Below are positions 1-5,735 of a DNA stretch of 7,700 bases, piece after piece (position 1 is the first letter of the stretch; each line of letters opens with the position of its first letter). A program made the position numbers and the translations under genes. The stretch comes from Peptostreptococcaceae bacterium (GTDB taxonomy: Bacteria; Bacillota_A; Clostridia; Peptostreptococcales; Anaerovoracaceae), in the NCBI GenBank assembly GCA_016650135.1, contig JAENWH010000076.1, positions 1 through 7,700 of the forward strand. Reading direction: 5' to 3'. The notes under the pieces are model-generated. The model had not been told where the DNA came from and made no database searches. It was given only the letters and a program-made list of their open reading frames with translations.

Positions 1-497
1 AGCTTCTGAGCAGTATCATAAGGAGTAACAGGAATTGCAACAATAAGCTTTTCGGGATTTCGTTTTTTAATCTCATTTATAGCCGCCATTAATGTTAAAC
101 CGGTAGCGACGCCGTCATCCACTATAATCGCAGTTTTTCCCTCAACCAGATATGGTTTCCTTTCTCCTAAATACTTTTCTCTGCGTCTTTTAATTTCCTG
201 TCGAATCCTTTTTTCTTCCTCTTTAAGCCATTTTGGGTTCATATTATCAACTTCATTCGAATTGTAAAAAGAAGACCCATCTTCAGCAATGGCACCTATC
301 GCGTACTCCGGATTCACTGGGTGTCCTATTTTTTTTGTTATAATCAAGTCAAGAGGTGTCCCCAGTTTTCTTGCTATCTCATATCCAAGTATGACTCCTC
401 CCCTTGGCAATGCAAAAACTATGGCATCTTCTCCCTTATATTTCTCCAAAGCTTTTGCAAGTTTTAAACCGGCATCCTGTCTGTCAGTGAATATCAT
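1..497 (-). CDS. Phosphoribosyltransferase, COG1926 type (3' end cut by window edge)
   Basis: Cytoplasmic type I phosphoribosyltransferase-fold protein, presumably acting on a PRPP-linked substrate; the true substrate of this subfamily is not known to me. The 165 visible residues begin MIFTDRQDAG. They contain the PRGGV loop near residues 31-35 and the PRPP-binding loop VDDGVATG at 126-133, preceded by the usual hydrophobic strand (TAIIV). A charged stretch (residues 90-113, KEEEKRIRQ...) matches the helical insert typical of this family. Family members run to about 210-220 residues, so roughly 50 C-terminal residues lie outside the window. The start at 497 is chosen because AGGAG sits 8 bases upstream; the ATG at 505 hits a stop after three codons. 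The gene upstream is a dienelactone-hydrolase-like gene, a family often fused to or adjacent to this one, but a hairpin terminator separates the two here. Confidence 0.88.
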   Translation of the reverse strand, partial: MIFTDRQDAGLKLAKALEKYKGEDAIVFALPRGGVILGYEIARKLGTPLDLIITKKIGHPVNPEYAIGAIAEDGSSFYNSNEVDNMNPKWLKEEEKRIRQEIKRRREKYLGERKPYLVEGKTAIIVDDGVATGLTLMAAINEIKKRNPEKLIVAIPVTPYDTAQK

Positions 498-550
498 TTC
501 TTCATCTCCTTTTTTCATTCAAAATCAATTATGAAATATACCGTCATTTT

Positions 551-556
551 ATTATA
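551..556 (-). promoter_or_regulatory. Possible -10 box for the phosphoribosyltransferase gene
   Basis: A perfect TATAAT lies on the minus strand between the hairpin terminator and the phosphoribosyltransferase start, about 54 bases upstream of the ATG. No good -35 box sits at 17 bases; TTTACT lies 14 bases upstream, which is short. The AT-rich context makes chance matches common, so this is tentative. A separate promoter would make sense because a terminator precedes the gene. Confidence 0.28.
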
Positions 557-575
557 ATCTTATAAAATATAGTAA

Positions 576-599
576 AGGACAGGTTTCAAAACCTGTCCT
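576..599 (-). terminator. Hairpin terminator after the alpha/beta hydrolase gene
   Basis: A perfect inverted repeat, AGGACAGGTTT and AAACCTGTCCT, has 11-base arms only two bases apart; realistically this is a 9-bp stem with a 6-base loop. On the minus strand it is followed by TTTACTATATTTT, a T-rich but interrupted tail. It starts 17 bases beyond the hydrolase stop, the expected place for a factor-independent terminator. The tail is imperfect, so some read-through into the phosphoribosyltransferase gene is plausible. Confidence 0.7.
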
Positions 600-615
600 G
601 TTTATAATTAAGGTC

Positions 616-1264
616 TTAAATCAGATATTTTTCAAACCACCTGGCAGCCAATTCGGCAACATTTTTCAAAGTACCAGGTTCTTCAAATAAATGGGTAGCT
701 CCAGGAATTATTTCAAGTGATTTAACAACATTTATTTTTTCATAAGCTTGCCGGTTTAATTCTATTACCATATTATCACATCCCCCTACTATAAGCTGAG
801 TAAGGGATTTTATTTTATCTAGGTATGTCCATGCAAGGTCAGGACGCCCTCCTCTGGAAACAACTGCTCTTACCTGCTCTCCTAATGTTGCCGCAGTCTG
901 AATTGCTGCAGCCGCACCAGTGCCTGGCGCCGAAATATCCTAAGGCAAGATTACGCGTTTTCTCCTGCTCTTGCAACCACTTTGTTGCAATAAGCAAACG
1001 TCTTGCAAGTAAATCAATATCAAAACGCATTTCATAATCCAAATCTTCATTGACCGTCAACAAATCAAGGAGCAGAGTCCCAAAACCGTGTTTTCTAAGC
1101 ACATCTGCCACATAACTGTTTCTAGGGCTATGTCTGCTGCTTCCACTTCCATGGGCAAACAATACAACTCCTGCTGCAGCTTCCGGAATTTCCAGTGAAC
1201 CTTCCAGTCTTACTTCCCCAGATGGTATATATATTAGATTCTCAATGAGATTATTTTTATTCAT
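616..1264 (-). pseudogene. Dienelactone-hydrolase-like alpha/beta hydrolase, frameshifted at the catalytic serine
   Basis: Alpha/beta hydrolase of the dienelactone hydrolase-like group. The start at 1264 follows AAGGGG. The first frame runs 141 codons to a stop at 839, but family-like sequence ends at residue 113. Removing one of the two C bases at 923-924 restores a continuous 215-residue protein ending at 616, close to the family's usual length. The repaired protein has the oxyanion-side motif HGSGSSRHSPRN (38-49), the nucleophile elbow GASTG (Ser114), a candidate acid Asp163 in GGCD, and His191 in GATHLF. The extra base falls inside the Ser114 codon, turning AGC ACT into AGG CAC. As written, the product would lack the nucleophile and the C-terminal third. 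It follows the DUF2156 gene by 28 bases, so the two are probably co-transcribed. Everything after the shift is intact, so the lesion is recent or a sequencing error. Confidence 0.85.
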
Positions 1265-1292
1265 TCAAATCATCCCCTTTGCTTTTAAACCA

Positions 1293-2183
1293 TCATTTTT
1301 TTGTTAAAATCCCCTTTTCCACCATGAATATCGGGCGATAAGATTCTTTTGATTTCCGCAATCCTTCCACGCCCAAATCTTCTTCACGATTAACGTAAAT
1401 GTAATCTGATAGTTCATGTATAATGAACTGCTGGTTAATCATTGGATATGCACCATTTATATCGGCAAATGCCTTTTCAAAATGAATGACAAACATATCA
1501 TCACCTAATTTTTCCCCCATAGTCAGCGCTACAATTCGTCCAGATATACGTATAATACCACCAAGCAAACTGAGCTTTTGTCTATTCCTAAGCCCTTTTC
1601 TAACAGCACAAATCTCATCTGCTTTTGATTGATCCGTACAGCACCCATTCTCTAAGCACCATTCTTTGACCATCTTAATGCATTCTTCCGTGTTTTCTTC
1701 ACTAATTCTTTCATATGACCAGTCCTTATTTGTTTTTAAAAATTTATTAATATGATTTTTTTTACCATGATATTTCTTGCCGGCAAGATTTTTCAAATCT
1801 TCTGTTTTATATACATAATCCGCATTATTTCTAATATAGGAAACTTGATATTCACCAGGATATATTTTTTCAATATCTGCAAACATATCTGACTCAATAA
1901 CACTCATGTTAAATTCTATATTCTGTTCTTCACAATATGCAAAAATCCATTGAAATGACTGTTTCAAATCTCCATTGCCCATTGGGAATGCAAAATAATT
2001 TTTATCTCCATTCATAAATTTTATGAAAAGCATATCATTAGCAACTGCAAACTGAGTATTATAAATATCTGACCATAAAACTAAATTCCCCACACTATAA
2101 TCACATGCACTATGCTTACTCGTGCTTATATACTTTGCTAATATATCGCTATCCTCAACCGTAATTTTCTTAAATTGTTCCAT
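1293..2183 (-). CDS. DUF2156 protein (phosphatidylglycerol lysyltransferase C-terminal-like)
   Basis: A 296-residue soluble protein resembling stand-alone DUF2156/COG4866 proteins, which share the GNAT-like fold of the catalytic domain of MprF (aminoacyl-phosphatidylglycerol synthase). It lacks the membrane flippase part of MprF, and no transmembrane segment is visible, so lipid lysylation should not be assumed. Family-like landmarks are the basic motif GKKYHGKKNHINKF (135-148), a beta-hairpin region around ALTMGEKLGDDMFVIHFEKA (219-238), and a C-terminal block NREEDLGVEGLRKSK (265-279) followed by SYRP. A longer reading from GTG at 2192 is possible, but that codon lies inside the ribosome site; ATG at 2183 with AGGTGG five bases upstream is much better. 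The hydrolase gene begins 28 bases downstream with no terminator between, so they likely form a two-gene unit. The actual substrate is unknown. Confidence 0.87.
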   Translation of the reverse strand: MEQFKKITVEDSDILAKYISTSKHSACDYSVGNLVLWSDIYNTQFAVANDMLFIKFMNGDKNYFAFPMGNGDLKQSFQWIFAYCEEQNIEFNMSVIESDMFADIEKIYPGEYQVSYIRNNADYVYKTEDLKNLAGKKYHGKKNHINKFLKTNKDWSYERISEENTEECIKMVKEWCLENGCCTDQSKADEICAVRKGLRNRQKLSLLGGIIRISGRIVALTMGEKLGDDMFVIHFEKAFADINGAYPMINQQFIIHELSDYIYVNREEDLGVEGLRKSKESYRPIFMVEKGILTKK

Positions 2184-2188
2184 TTTCC

Positions 2189-2194
2189 CCACCT
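2189..2194 (-). promoter_or_regulatory. Ribosome binding site that fixes the DUF2156 start
   Basis: AGGTGG on the minus strand, followed by a 5-base spacer GGAAA and ATG at 2183. It overlaps the alternative GTG codon at 2192, which argues against that longer start. Confidence 0.7.
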
Positions 2195-2223
2195 CATTAT
2201 TTTACACGTTACATCTAAATTTT

Positions 2224-2229
2224 ATTATA
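2224..2229 (-). promoter_or_regulatory. Possible -10 box upstream of the DUF2156 gene
   Basis: TATAAT on the minus strand, about 40 bases upstream of the start codon. The hexamer 17 bases further upstream is TACAGA, a weak -35 match (3 of 6). The intergenic gap (2184-2320) is AT-rich and shows no strong terminator for the preceding membrane-protein gene; only a small stem (GCTA-TCTG-TAGC, within TTGCT...AGCAA) lies just past its stop. Confidence 0.35.
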
Positions 2230-2320
2230 TATTATTCATGTTTTTCTCTGTAATAAGCAAGATTTTCATAACTTAGAAAGATATTTTGCTCAGCTACAGA
2301 TAGCAACAATTTTCGTCAGT

Positions 2321-2899
2321 TTACAAAACTGCCAGCACCCCTAGAAATACTGACATTACAAACGCATCCATAATCAGCGGAATCATACCAGCCCAATAGC
2401 TTGCAGTTCCGTCTAGACGGTAATAAAGTATGTAGCAAATCAAACTGGCGATGAAAGCAATTCCTATAAGTGCCGACAGTATGGCCACACGCCCAAACCC
2501 AAAGTGCCCTGTGCCATACAGAACGACAACCATGGACAACTCCAATGCTGCCCAGATATGTATTATCAGGAGTTCTGATGTTACCATCCGGTGAAATGCG
2601 ATAGTCGTGACTAAAAGCAGAATGATAAATACAGCAACACTACCCAACAGAATGAAGCTAACCGGCAAACTCTTTGAATCCTGAGAGAGCCACTTAATCC
2701 CACTTGACGTCAGAAAAATTGCGACAACTCCTATTATAAAAGCGGCTGCAATGTAGAACATACCGGCCGAACCACCGGATGAATTTGGGTTAAAGGAAAC
2801 AACCCACCAGGCAAGATAACACAAACTGCAAAACAAAAGCAACAGATTGCCGGCGAATATCTCCCAGAGCGGAGCAGTAAAACTACGGAAACATATCAT
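2321..2899 (-). CDS. Six-helix membrane protein of unknown function
   Basis: I do not recognise this 192-residue protein. It is strongly hydrophobic, with six likely membrane segments at about residues 11-36, 46-65, 79-101, 109-130, 136-160 and 168-190, joined by short loops. Charged residues sit in the loops (GIKWLSQDSKS after segment 2, HRM after segment 3, YYRLDG after segment 5). Single acidic residues fall within or next to segments (Glu120 in segment 4, Asp178 in segment 6), which might matter for transport or binding. The start at 2899 has GGGAGG five bases upstream. It lies 68 bases downstream of the polysaccharide deacetylase gene with no clear terminator between, so it may be the last gene of the exporter operon. 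Its DNA is richer in GC than its surroundings: 2761-2820 counts 30 of 60, against 13 of 60 in 1981-2040 of the DUF2156 gene. Confidence 0.8.
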   Translation of the reverse strand: MICFRSFTAPLWEIFAGNLLLLFCSLCYLAWWVVSFNPNSSGGSAGMFYIAAAFIIGVVAIFLTSSGIKWLSQDSKSLPVSFILLGSVAVFIILLLVTTIAFHRMVTSELLIIHIWAALELSMVVVLYGTGHFGFGRVAILSALIGIAFIASLICYILYYRLDGTASYWAGMIPLIMDAFVMSVFLGVLAVL

Positions 2900-2967
2900 A
2901 GCGACCTCCCTTACTACTATTATTAGAAAGATTATTGTTCTATTTTAAACTTCAATAGTAAATGTCA

Positions 2968-3936
2968 CTAAGGAATAAGTTCATCCATCCTTACCAGTTC
3001 ATATCCTACATCTCTTAATCCTGTTATGATCTCCGGCAAGGCATTGACTGTCTGGTAGCCTCCGACATGCATTAACACAATACCATTATTCGAGGCCTTA
3101 TTTAATACCCTGTCGATTAGGTACTGCTCTGTCACATTGACTCCATTCATCGTTTCTGCCCAGTCATGGGAGTCTATCGTCCACATTACGGTATACTGAT
3201 AGCCGTGCTCTCCCAGCACATTTAGCAGCCTGTTATTGTATTCACCGTATGGAGGTCGGAACATAGTCGGCGTAGAGCCAATTATATCCTTGATGATATT
3301 AGTTGACTCTATAATGTCGGCAGACACCTCATCTTCTGTCATAGAGTTCATATGACCATGTTCCTGAGAATGATTTTCAATTAAGTGTCCCCTGCTGACG
3401 ATTTCCAGAGCCAGATCCGAGTGGTCTTCCACCCAGCCCCCTCTAAGAAAAAAAGTTGCCTTGACCTGATATTGATCCAAGACATCCAGGAGCTGAAGGG
3501 TTTTATCATACTCCCAGCCTGAGTCAAAGGTTAAAGCAATCTGTTTTGATTCTGAAGTGCTTATACCTCCCCAAACAAGGTTGGATGCTGTTAAATTCAA
3601 GCTGGAATCCTTGACAAGTGATGGAGTTGGAGGTGGAGTTGGAGTTGGAGTCGGAGTTTCTATTGGCGCCGACTCAGGCTGCGGCTCTTTCACTGCCTCT
3701 TGCGTAAGTACAGGAGCAGGCTCTGATACAGTCCCTTGTGTGGGTTCAGTGCCTCCAGTAATATCAGAATTTTGATCAGAATTTCCGCACCCCAACATGA
3801 GAGCCATCAGCATGGCTGCCATAAATAAAATAATTTTAAGTTTCTTATTGGTGATCAGGCAATGATTCTTTTTTCTTTTACTATTTAGACCAATTCTCAT
3901 ATTTTGCACATTCATCCTCAATTGGCTTTTTCCCAT
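2968..3936 (-). CDS. Polysaccharide deacetylase (NodB domain, CE4-like) lipoprotein
   Basis: Predicted exported deacetylase acting on N-acetylated cell-wall or surface glycans. A basic N-terminus (SKRKKN...KK) leads into a hydrophobic helix (34-48) and a lipobox-like MLGC, suggesting lipid attachment at Cys50; Met at -3 is unusual. A Pro/Thr/Glu-rich linker follows (about 60-105, with TP repeats at 94-105). The NodB domain spans about 131-318 with TFDSG (136-140), the His pair NHSQEH (His189, His193), RPPYG (227-231), DSHDW (255-259) and LMH (288-290). The metal-binding second Asp of the usual TFDD is Ser139; PdaA-like enzymes also vary at this position. ATG at 3936 is 6 bases after the MFS stop with no clear ribosome site, so translational coupling is likely. 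Alternative starts are Met8 (GAGG directly adjacent) and Met13; all keep the signal peptide. Confidence 0.9.
   Translation of the reverse strand: MGKSQLRMNVQNMRIGLNSKRKKNHCLITNKKLKIILFMAAMLMALMLGCGNSDQNSDITGGTEPTQGTVSEPAPVLTQEAVKEPQPESAPIETPTPTPTPPPTPSLVKDSSLNLTASNLVWGGISTSESKQIALTFDSGWEYDKTLQLLDVLDQYQVKATFFLRGGWVEDHSDLALEIVSRGHLIENHSQEHGHMNSMTEDEVSADIIESTNIIKDIIGSTPTMFRPPYGEYNNRLLNVLGEHGYQYTVMWTIDSHDWAETMNGVNVTEQYLIDRVLNKASNNGIVLMHVGGYQTVNALPEIITGLRDVGYELVRMDELIP
3623..3658 (-). repeat. Six tandem hexamers coding a Thr-Pro linker
   Basis: On the plus strand the units are GGAGTT, GGAGGT, GGAGTT, GGAGTT, GGAGTC, GGAGTT. On the coding strand they encode TP, TP, TP, TP, PP, TP of the deacetylase linker between the lipid anchor and the catalytic domain. 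Because the unit is a multiple of three, copy changes would lengthen or shorten the linker without breaking the frame. Confidence 0.85.
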
Positions 3937-3942
3937 TGTTAT

Positions 3943-5205
3943 TTACAAAAGATTAGTTCCATTTTTTATTTTCATTTTCTTTTGCATCATAAATATTGTG
4001 TATGATGTCGCTATTAAACCAATTGTTCCACTGATTATCATGCACACTGGAGTACCTGCGAATTCAGCCAAATTTCCTGCAAACAGACTTCCTATTGGCA
4101 TTACACCACCAAAAACCAGTGAATAGACACTCATCACACGTCCTCGCATATTGTCTTCTGAATTCAACTGAATAACGGAATTGACCAAAGCAGTGAACAT
4201 TATTGAGCAGAAACCGATAATAAACAGTGTTATGCAAACAAGCCAAAAGCTCTTTTCGAATCCTAATATTAATAAGAAAAGTGACATTCCGGCCGCACCG
4301 CCAATAAGATATTTTTGTCTTGGGTCGGAGCTGCTGTTTGCAGCAATCGCTAAAGCACCTACGAATGAGCCAATGCCCATACATGTCATCAGCAAACCAT
4401 ATCCCGTTGCATTCTGGCCAAGTTCCTGCTTTGCAAATACAGGTACGAGAACGTTGAAATTCATAACAAATGTACTGATTAATGCAAGTAAAAGCAATGG
4501 CTGTTTTATTATATCTTTTCCTTTAATATATATAAGCCCTTCATTTATGTCAGCGCTAATTTCCTTAAATGAACGAATTTTCTTCTTTTCGGTCACCCAA
4601 TCAGGTAACTTAATCATCCAAAGGCCAGCAATAACTGCCAAAAAGCTTATTGCATTTATATAGAAGCAGACTGCAATTCCAACAAGCCCTATAAGCAAGC
4701 CAGCCACCGCAGGTCCAATAATCCTTGCGAGGTTAAATATACTGGAGTTCAAAGCAATGGCGTTCATAAGGTCTTTCCTGCCTACAAGCTCAATAAAAAA
4801 CGACTGCCTTGTCGGCATATCAAGCGTATTAATAATGCCCAAAAGCAGGGCTAATACCAGCAGATGCCAATACTGCACCACATGAAAGAAGGTAATACTG
4901 GCAAGTACAAAAGCCAGAATGGCCAGACTGCTTTGCGTGAAAATCAACACCTTACGCTTTGAGAACCTGTCAACAAGTGTACCAGCGTATAGTGCAAATA
5001 ACATCATCGGCAAAAACTGCATTGCAGTAACAATGCTAAGTTTTAACGCTGAATGCGTTAACTGTAGAACCAACCAGGCTTGGCCAATATTTTGCATCCA
5101 TGAGCCAATCAGCGATATGCACTGCCCAAACCAAAACAACCTGAAATTCCGATGCCGTAATGCTTGGAAGCTCGGAATTATTTTTCTCTCAAATATATCA
5201 ACCAT
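3943..5205 (-). CDS. MFS transporter, MFS_3 / EntS-like exporter
   Basis: A 420-residue major facilitator superfamily protein with about 12 membrane segments. The opening ALRHRNFRLFWFGQ (15-28) and SWMQNIGQAWLVLQLT (35-50) are hallmarks of the MFS_3 group, which includes the enterobactin exporter EntS and putative multidrug exporters. The family signature motif A between helices 2 and 3 is seen as GTLVDRFSKRK (75-85). The C-terminus is basic (QKKMKIKNGTNLL), expected in the cytoplasm. An extrusion role is inferred from the family; the substrate cannot be told. The start at 5205 is the first good ATG; AGGAG is 13 bases upstream, longer than ideal. It heads a probable operon, with the deacetylase start 6 bases after its stop. 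The leader carries an extended -10 promoter and an inverted repeat that could be an operator. Confidence 0.9.
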   Translation of the reverse strand: MVDIFERKIIPSFQALRHRNFRLFWFGQCISLIGSWMQNIGQAWLVLQLTHSALKLSIVTAMQFLPMMLFALYAGTLVDRFSKRKVLIFTQSSLAILAFVLASITFFHVVQYWHLLVLALLLGIINTLDMPTRQSFFIELVGRKDLMNAIALNSSIFNLARIIGPAVAGLLIGLVGIAVCFYINAISFLAVIAGLWMIKLPDWVTEKKKIRSFKEISADINEGLIYIKGKDIIKQPLLLLALISTFVMNFNVLVPVFAKQELGQNATGYGLLMTCMGIGSFVGALAIAANSSSDPRQKYLIGGAAGMSLFLLILGFEKSFWLVCITLFIIGFCSIMFTALVNSVIQLNSEDNMRGRVMSVYSLVFGGVMPIGSLFAGNLAEFAGTPVCMIISGTIGLIATSYTIFMMQKKMKIKNGTNLL

Positions 5206-5246
5206 AATATGAATTCTGCTCCTATGTTTGTTCTACCATTTACTTA

Positions 5247-5267
5247 GTCAATATAAATTCTATTGAC
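5247..5267. promoter_or_regulatory. Inverted repeat in the exporter leader, possible operator
   Basis: Perfect 7-base arms GTCAATA and TATTGAC separated by seven bases. It lies between the predicted promoter (5291-5299) and the exporter start (5205), about 20-40 bases downstream of the expected transcription start. This position and size suit a repressor site of the MarR/TetR/GntR kind, which commonly control exporters, but no regulator gene is visible in the window. It could be chance in AT-rich DNA. Confidence 0.4.
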
Positions 5268-5290
5268 AATATTAAAATATCTTCTTGTCT

Positions 5291-5299
5291 ATTATATCA
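5291..5299 (-). promoter_or_regulatory. Extended -10 promoter for the exporter operon
   Basis: Minus strand TGATATAAT fits an extended -10 (TGn followed by a perfect TATAAT). A weak -35 (TTTAAT) lies 16 bases upstream, acceptable for an extended -10 promoter. The spacer contains the GC-rich palindrome GGCGCC at 5306-5311, which stands out in this AT-rich stretch. Transcription would start near 5284, giving a leader of about 80 bases that includes the inverted repeat at 5247-5267. Confidence 0.5.
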
Positions 5300-5332
5300 C
5301 ATATTGGCGCCTATTAAATGAATTGGAGCAAC

Positions 5333-5368
5333 AAAAATCACTGGGAAATAACTTTTCCAGTGATTTTT
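5333..5368. terminator. Strong bidirectional hairpin terminator
   Basis: Arms AAAAATCACTGG and CCAGTGATTTTT pair perfectly over 12 bases and extend inward through a G-T pair and three A-T pairs to the loop TAAC. Both strands end in a run of five T, so it can stop transcription either way. On the minus strand it lies about 47 bases past the stop of the rubrerythrin remnant and just before the exporter promoter, insulating the exporter operon from upstream transcription. Confidence 0.85.
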
Positions 5369-5414
5369 AGCAGTCTTGAGTTCGCCCATTCGCCCGAACA
5401 GGCTGAGATTCAGA

Positions 5415-5588
5415 TTAATATTCTTTTCTGACTCCAAACTCAGCAGACTCAACCCATTCTTTAGACTTTCGGAGCAAGTTTTCGAGTTCATTAAGAACCT
5501 GAAAATGTTGGGTCTCCTGTATTATCAGATAATCAAATAGTTCTTTATCCTTAACCTCAACTGCTTTTGAGAATAAATCTTTATATTG
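5415..5588 (-). pseudogene. Rubrerythrin/ferritin-like protein, C-terminal remnant
   Basis: A 57-residue open stretch, starting QYKDLFSKAV and ending in WVESAEFGVRKEY before a TAA. It resembles the last helix and tail of rubrerythrin-type ferritin-like proteins, where ExxH in helix 4 supplies diiron ligands; here ETQH at residues 25-28 of the fragment fits. The ending EEWVESAEFG-like tail is characteristic. A TGA immediately precedes the stretch, there is no start codon or ribosome site, and only about 145 bases remain before the Nramp stop, so the first three helices are missing. The intact terminator downstream looks like the original end of this gene. Identification rests on my recall of the family tail and the ExxH, with no search done. 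A 64-codon reading in another frame at 5297-5491 runs through the terminator and is not this gene. Confidence 0.7.
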
Positions 5589-5591
5589 TCA

Positions 5592-5698
5592 TTGCTTTTA
5601 TTGGTGTTGCTCTTCCAAGCAGCTCTGCTAGTGGCATATACCTTAATATTCTATGCCGCCGGTTCATGGGCTTTTGGGGAAAAAAAGTATTAGGTCAT
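5592..5698. other. Unassigned stretch between rubrerythrin remnant and hairpin repeat
   Basis: No gene recognised on either strand. The plus strand has a 35-codon hydrophobic reading (5586-5693, starting at a TTG, containing LLVLLFQAALLVAY and ending WAFGEKKY) with no ribosome site. The minus strand has a short reading ending in TPIKAMTI directly before the remnant. A run of seven A at 5680-5686 gives T7 on the minus strand, 12 bases past the hairpin repeat; it might help end Nramp transcription. Together with 5206-5591 this makes a 530-base region without an intact gene. Confidence 0.4.
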
Positions 5699-5728
5699 GG
5701 TGCATCTCAGCTATGGCCTGAGCGTACC
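5699..5728. repeat. Hairpin repeat, copy A (downstream of Nramp gene)
   Basis: Shares GGTrCATCTCAGCTA and then GGyCTGAG with copy B at 7010-7042, in the same orientation. CTCAG and CTGAG form the central stem with a 7-base loop, and GGT and ACC at the ends can pair across an internal loop, so the folding is weaker than in copy B. It begins 8 bases after the Nramp stop on the minus strand. It could be part of a terminator, or one end of a duplicated or inserted segment. Confidence 0.65.
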
Positions 5729-5735
5729 GTCTTCA

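Noticed and set aside
289..534. 81-codon plus-strand reading opposite the phosphoribosyltransferase gene
   Set aside because: Antisense to a clear family member; no domain or ribosome site seen.
825..1037. 70-codon plus-strand reading at the hydrolase frameshift
   Set aside because: Antisense shadow; the repaired minus-strand frame explains this stretch fully.
2184..2320. Possible terminator after the six-helix membrane protein gene
   Set aside because: Only short stems are present and no T-run follows directly.
3623..3658. Tandem hexamers considered as a regulatory or CRISPR-like repeat
   Set aside because: Units are contiguous, in frame, and encode a Thr-Pro linker; there are no spacers.
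4064..4384. 106-codon minus-strand reading inside the exporter gene
   Set aside because: Out-of-frame shadow of the MFS gene with no ribosome site and an implausible composition.
4181..4663. 160-codon plus-strand reading opposite the exporter gene
   Set aside because: Antisense shadow of a well-supported membrane transporter gene, with no recognisable domain.
5297..5491. 64-codon minus-strand reading overlapping the rubrerythrin remnant
   Set aside because: It is in a different frame from the remnant, runs through the strong terminator and over the exporter -10 box, and shows no family features.
5586..5693. 35-codon hydrophobic plus-strand reading as a possible small membrane protein
   Set aside because: Starts at TTG with no ribosome site and lies over a probable junction; too little evidence for a gene.
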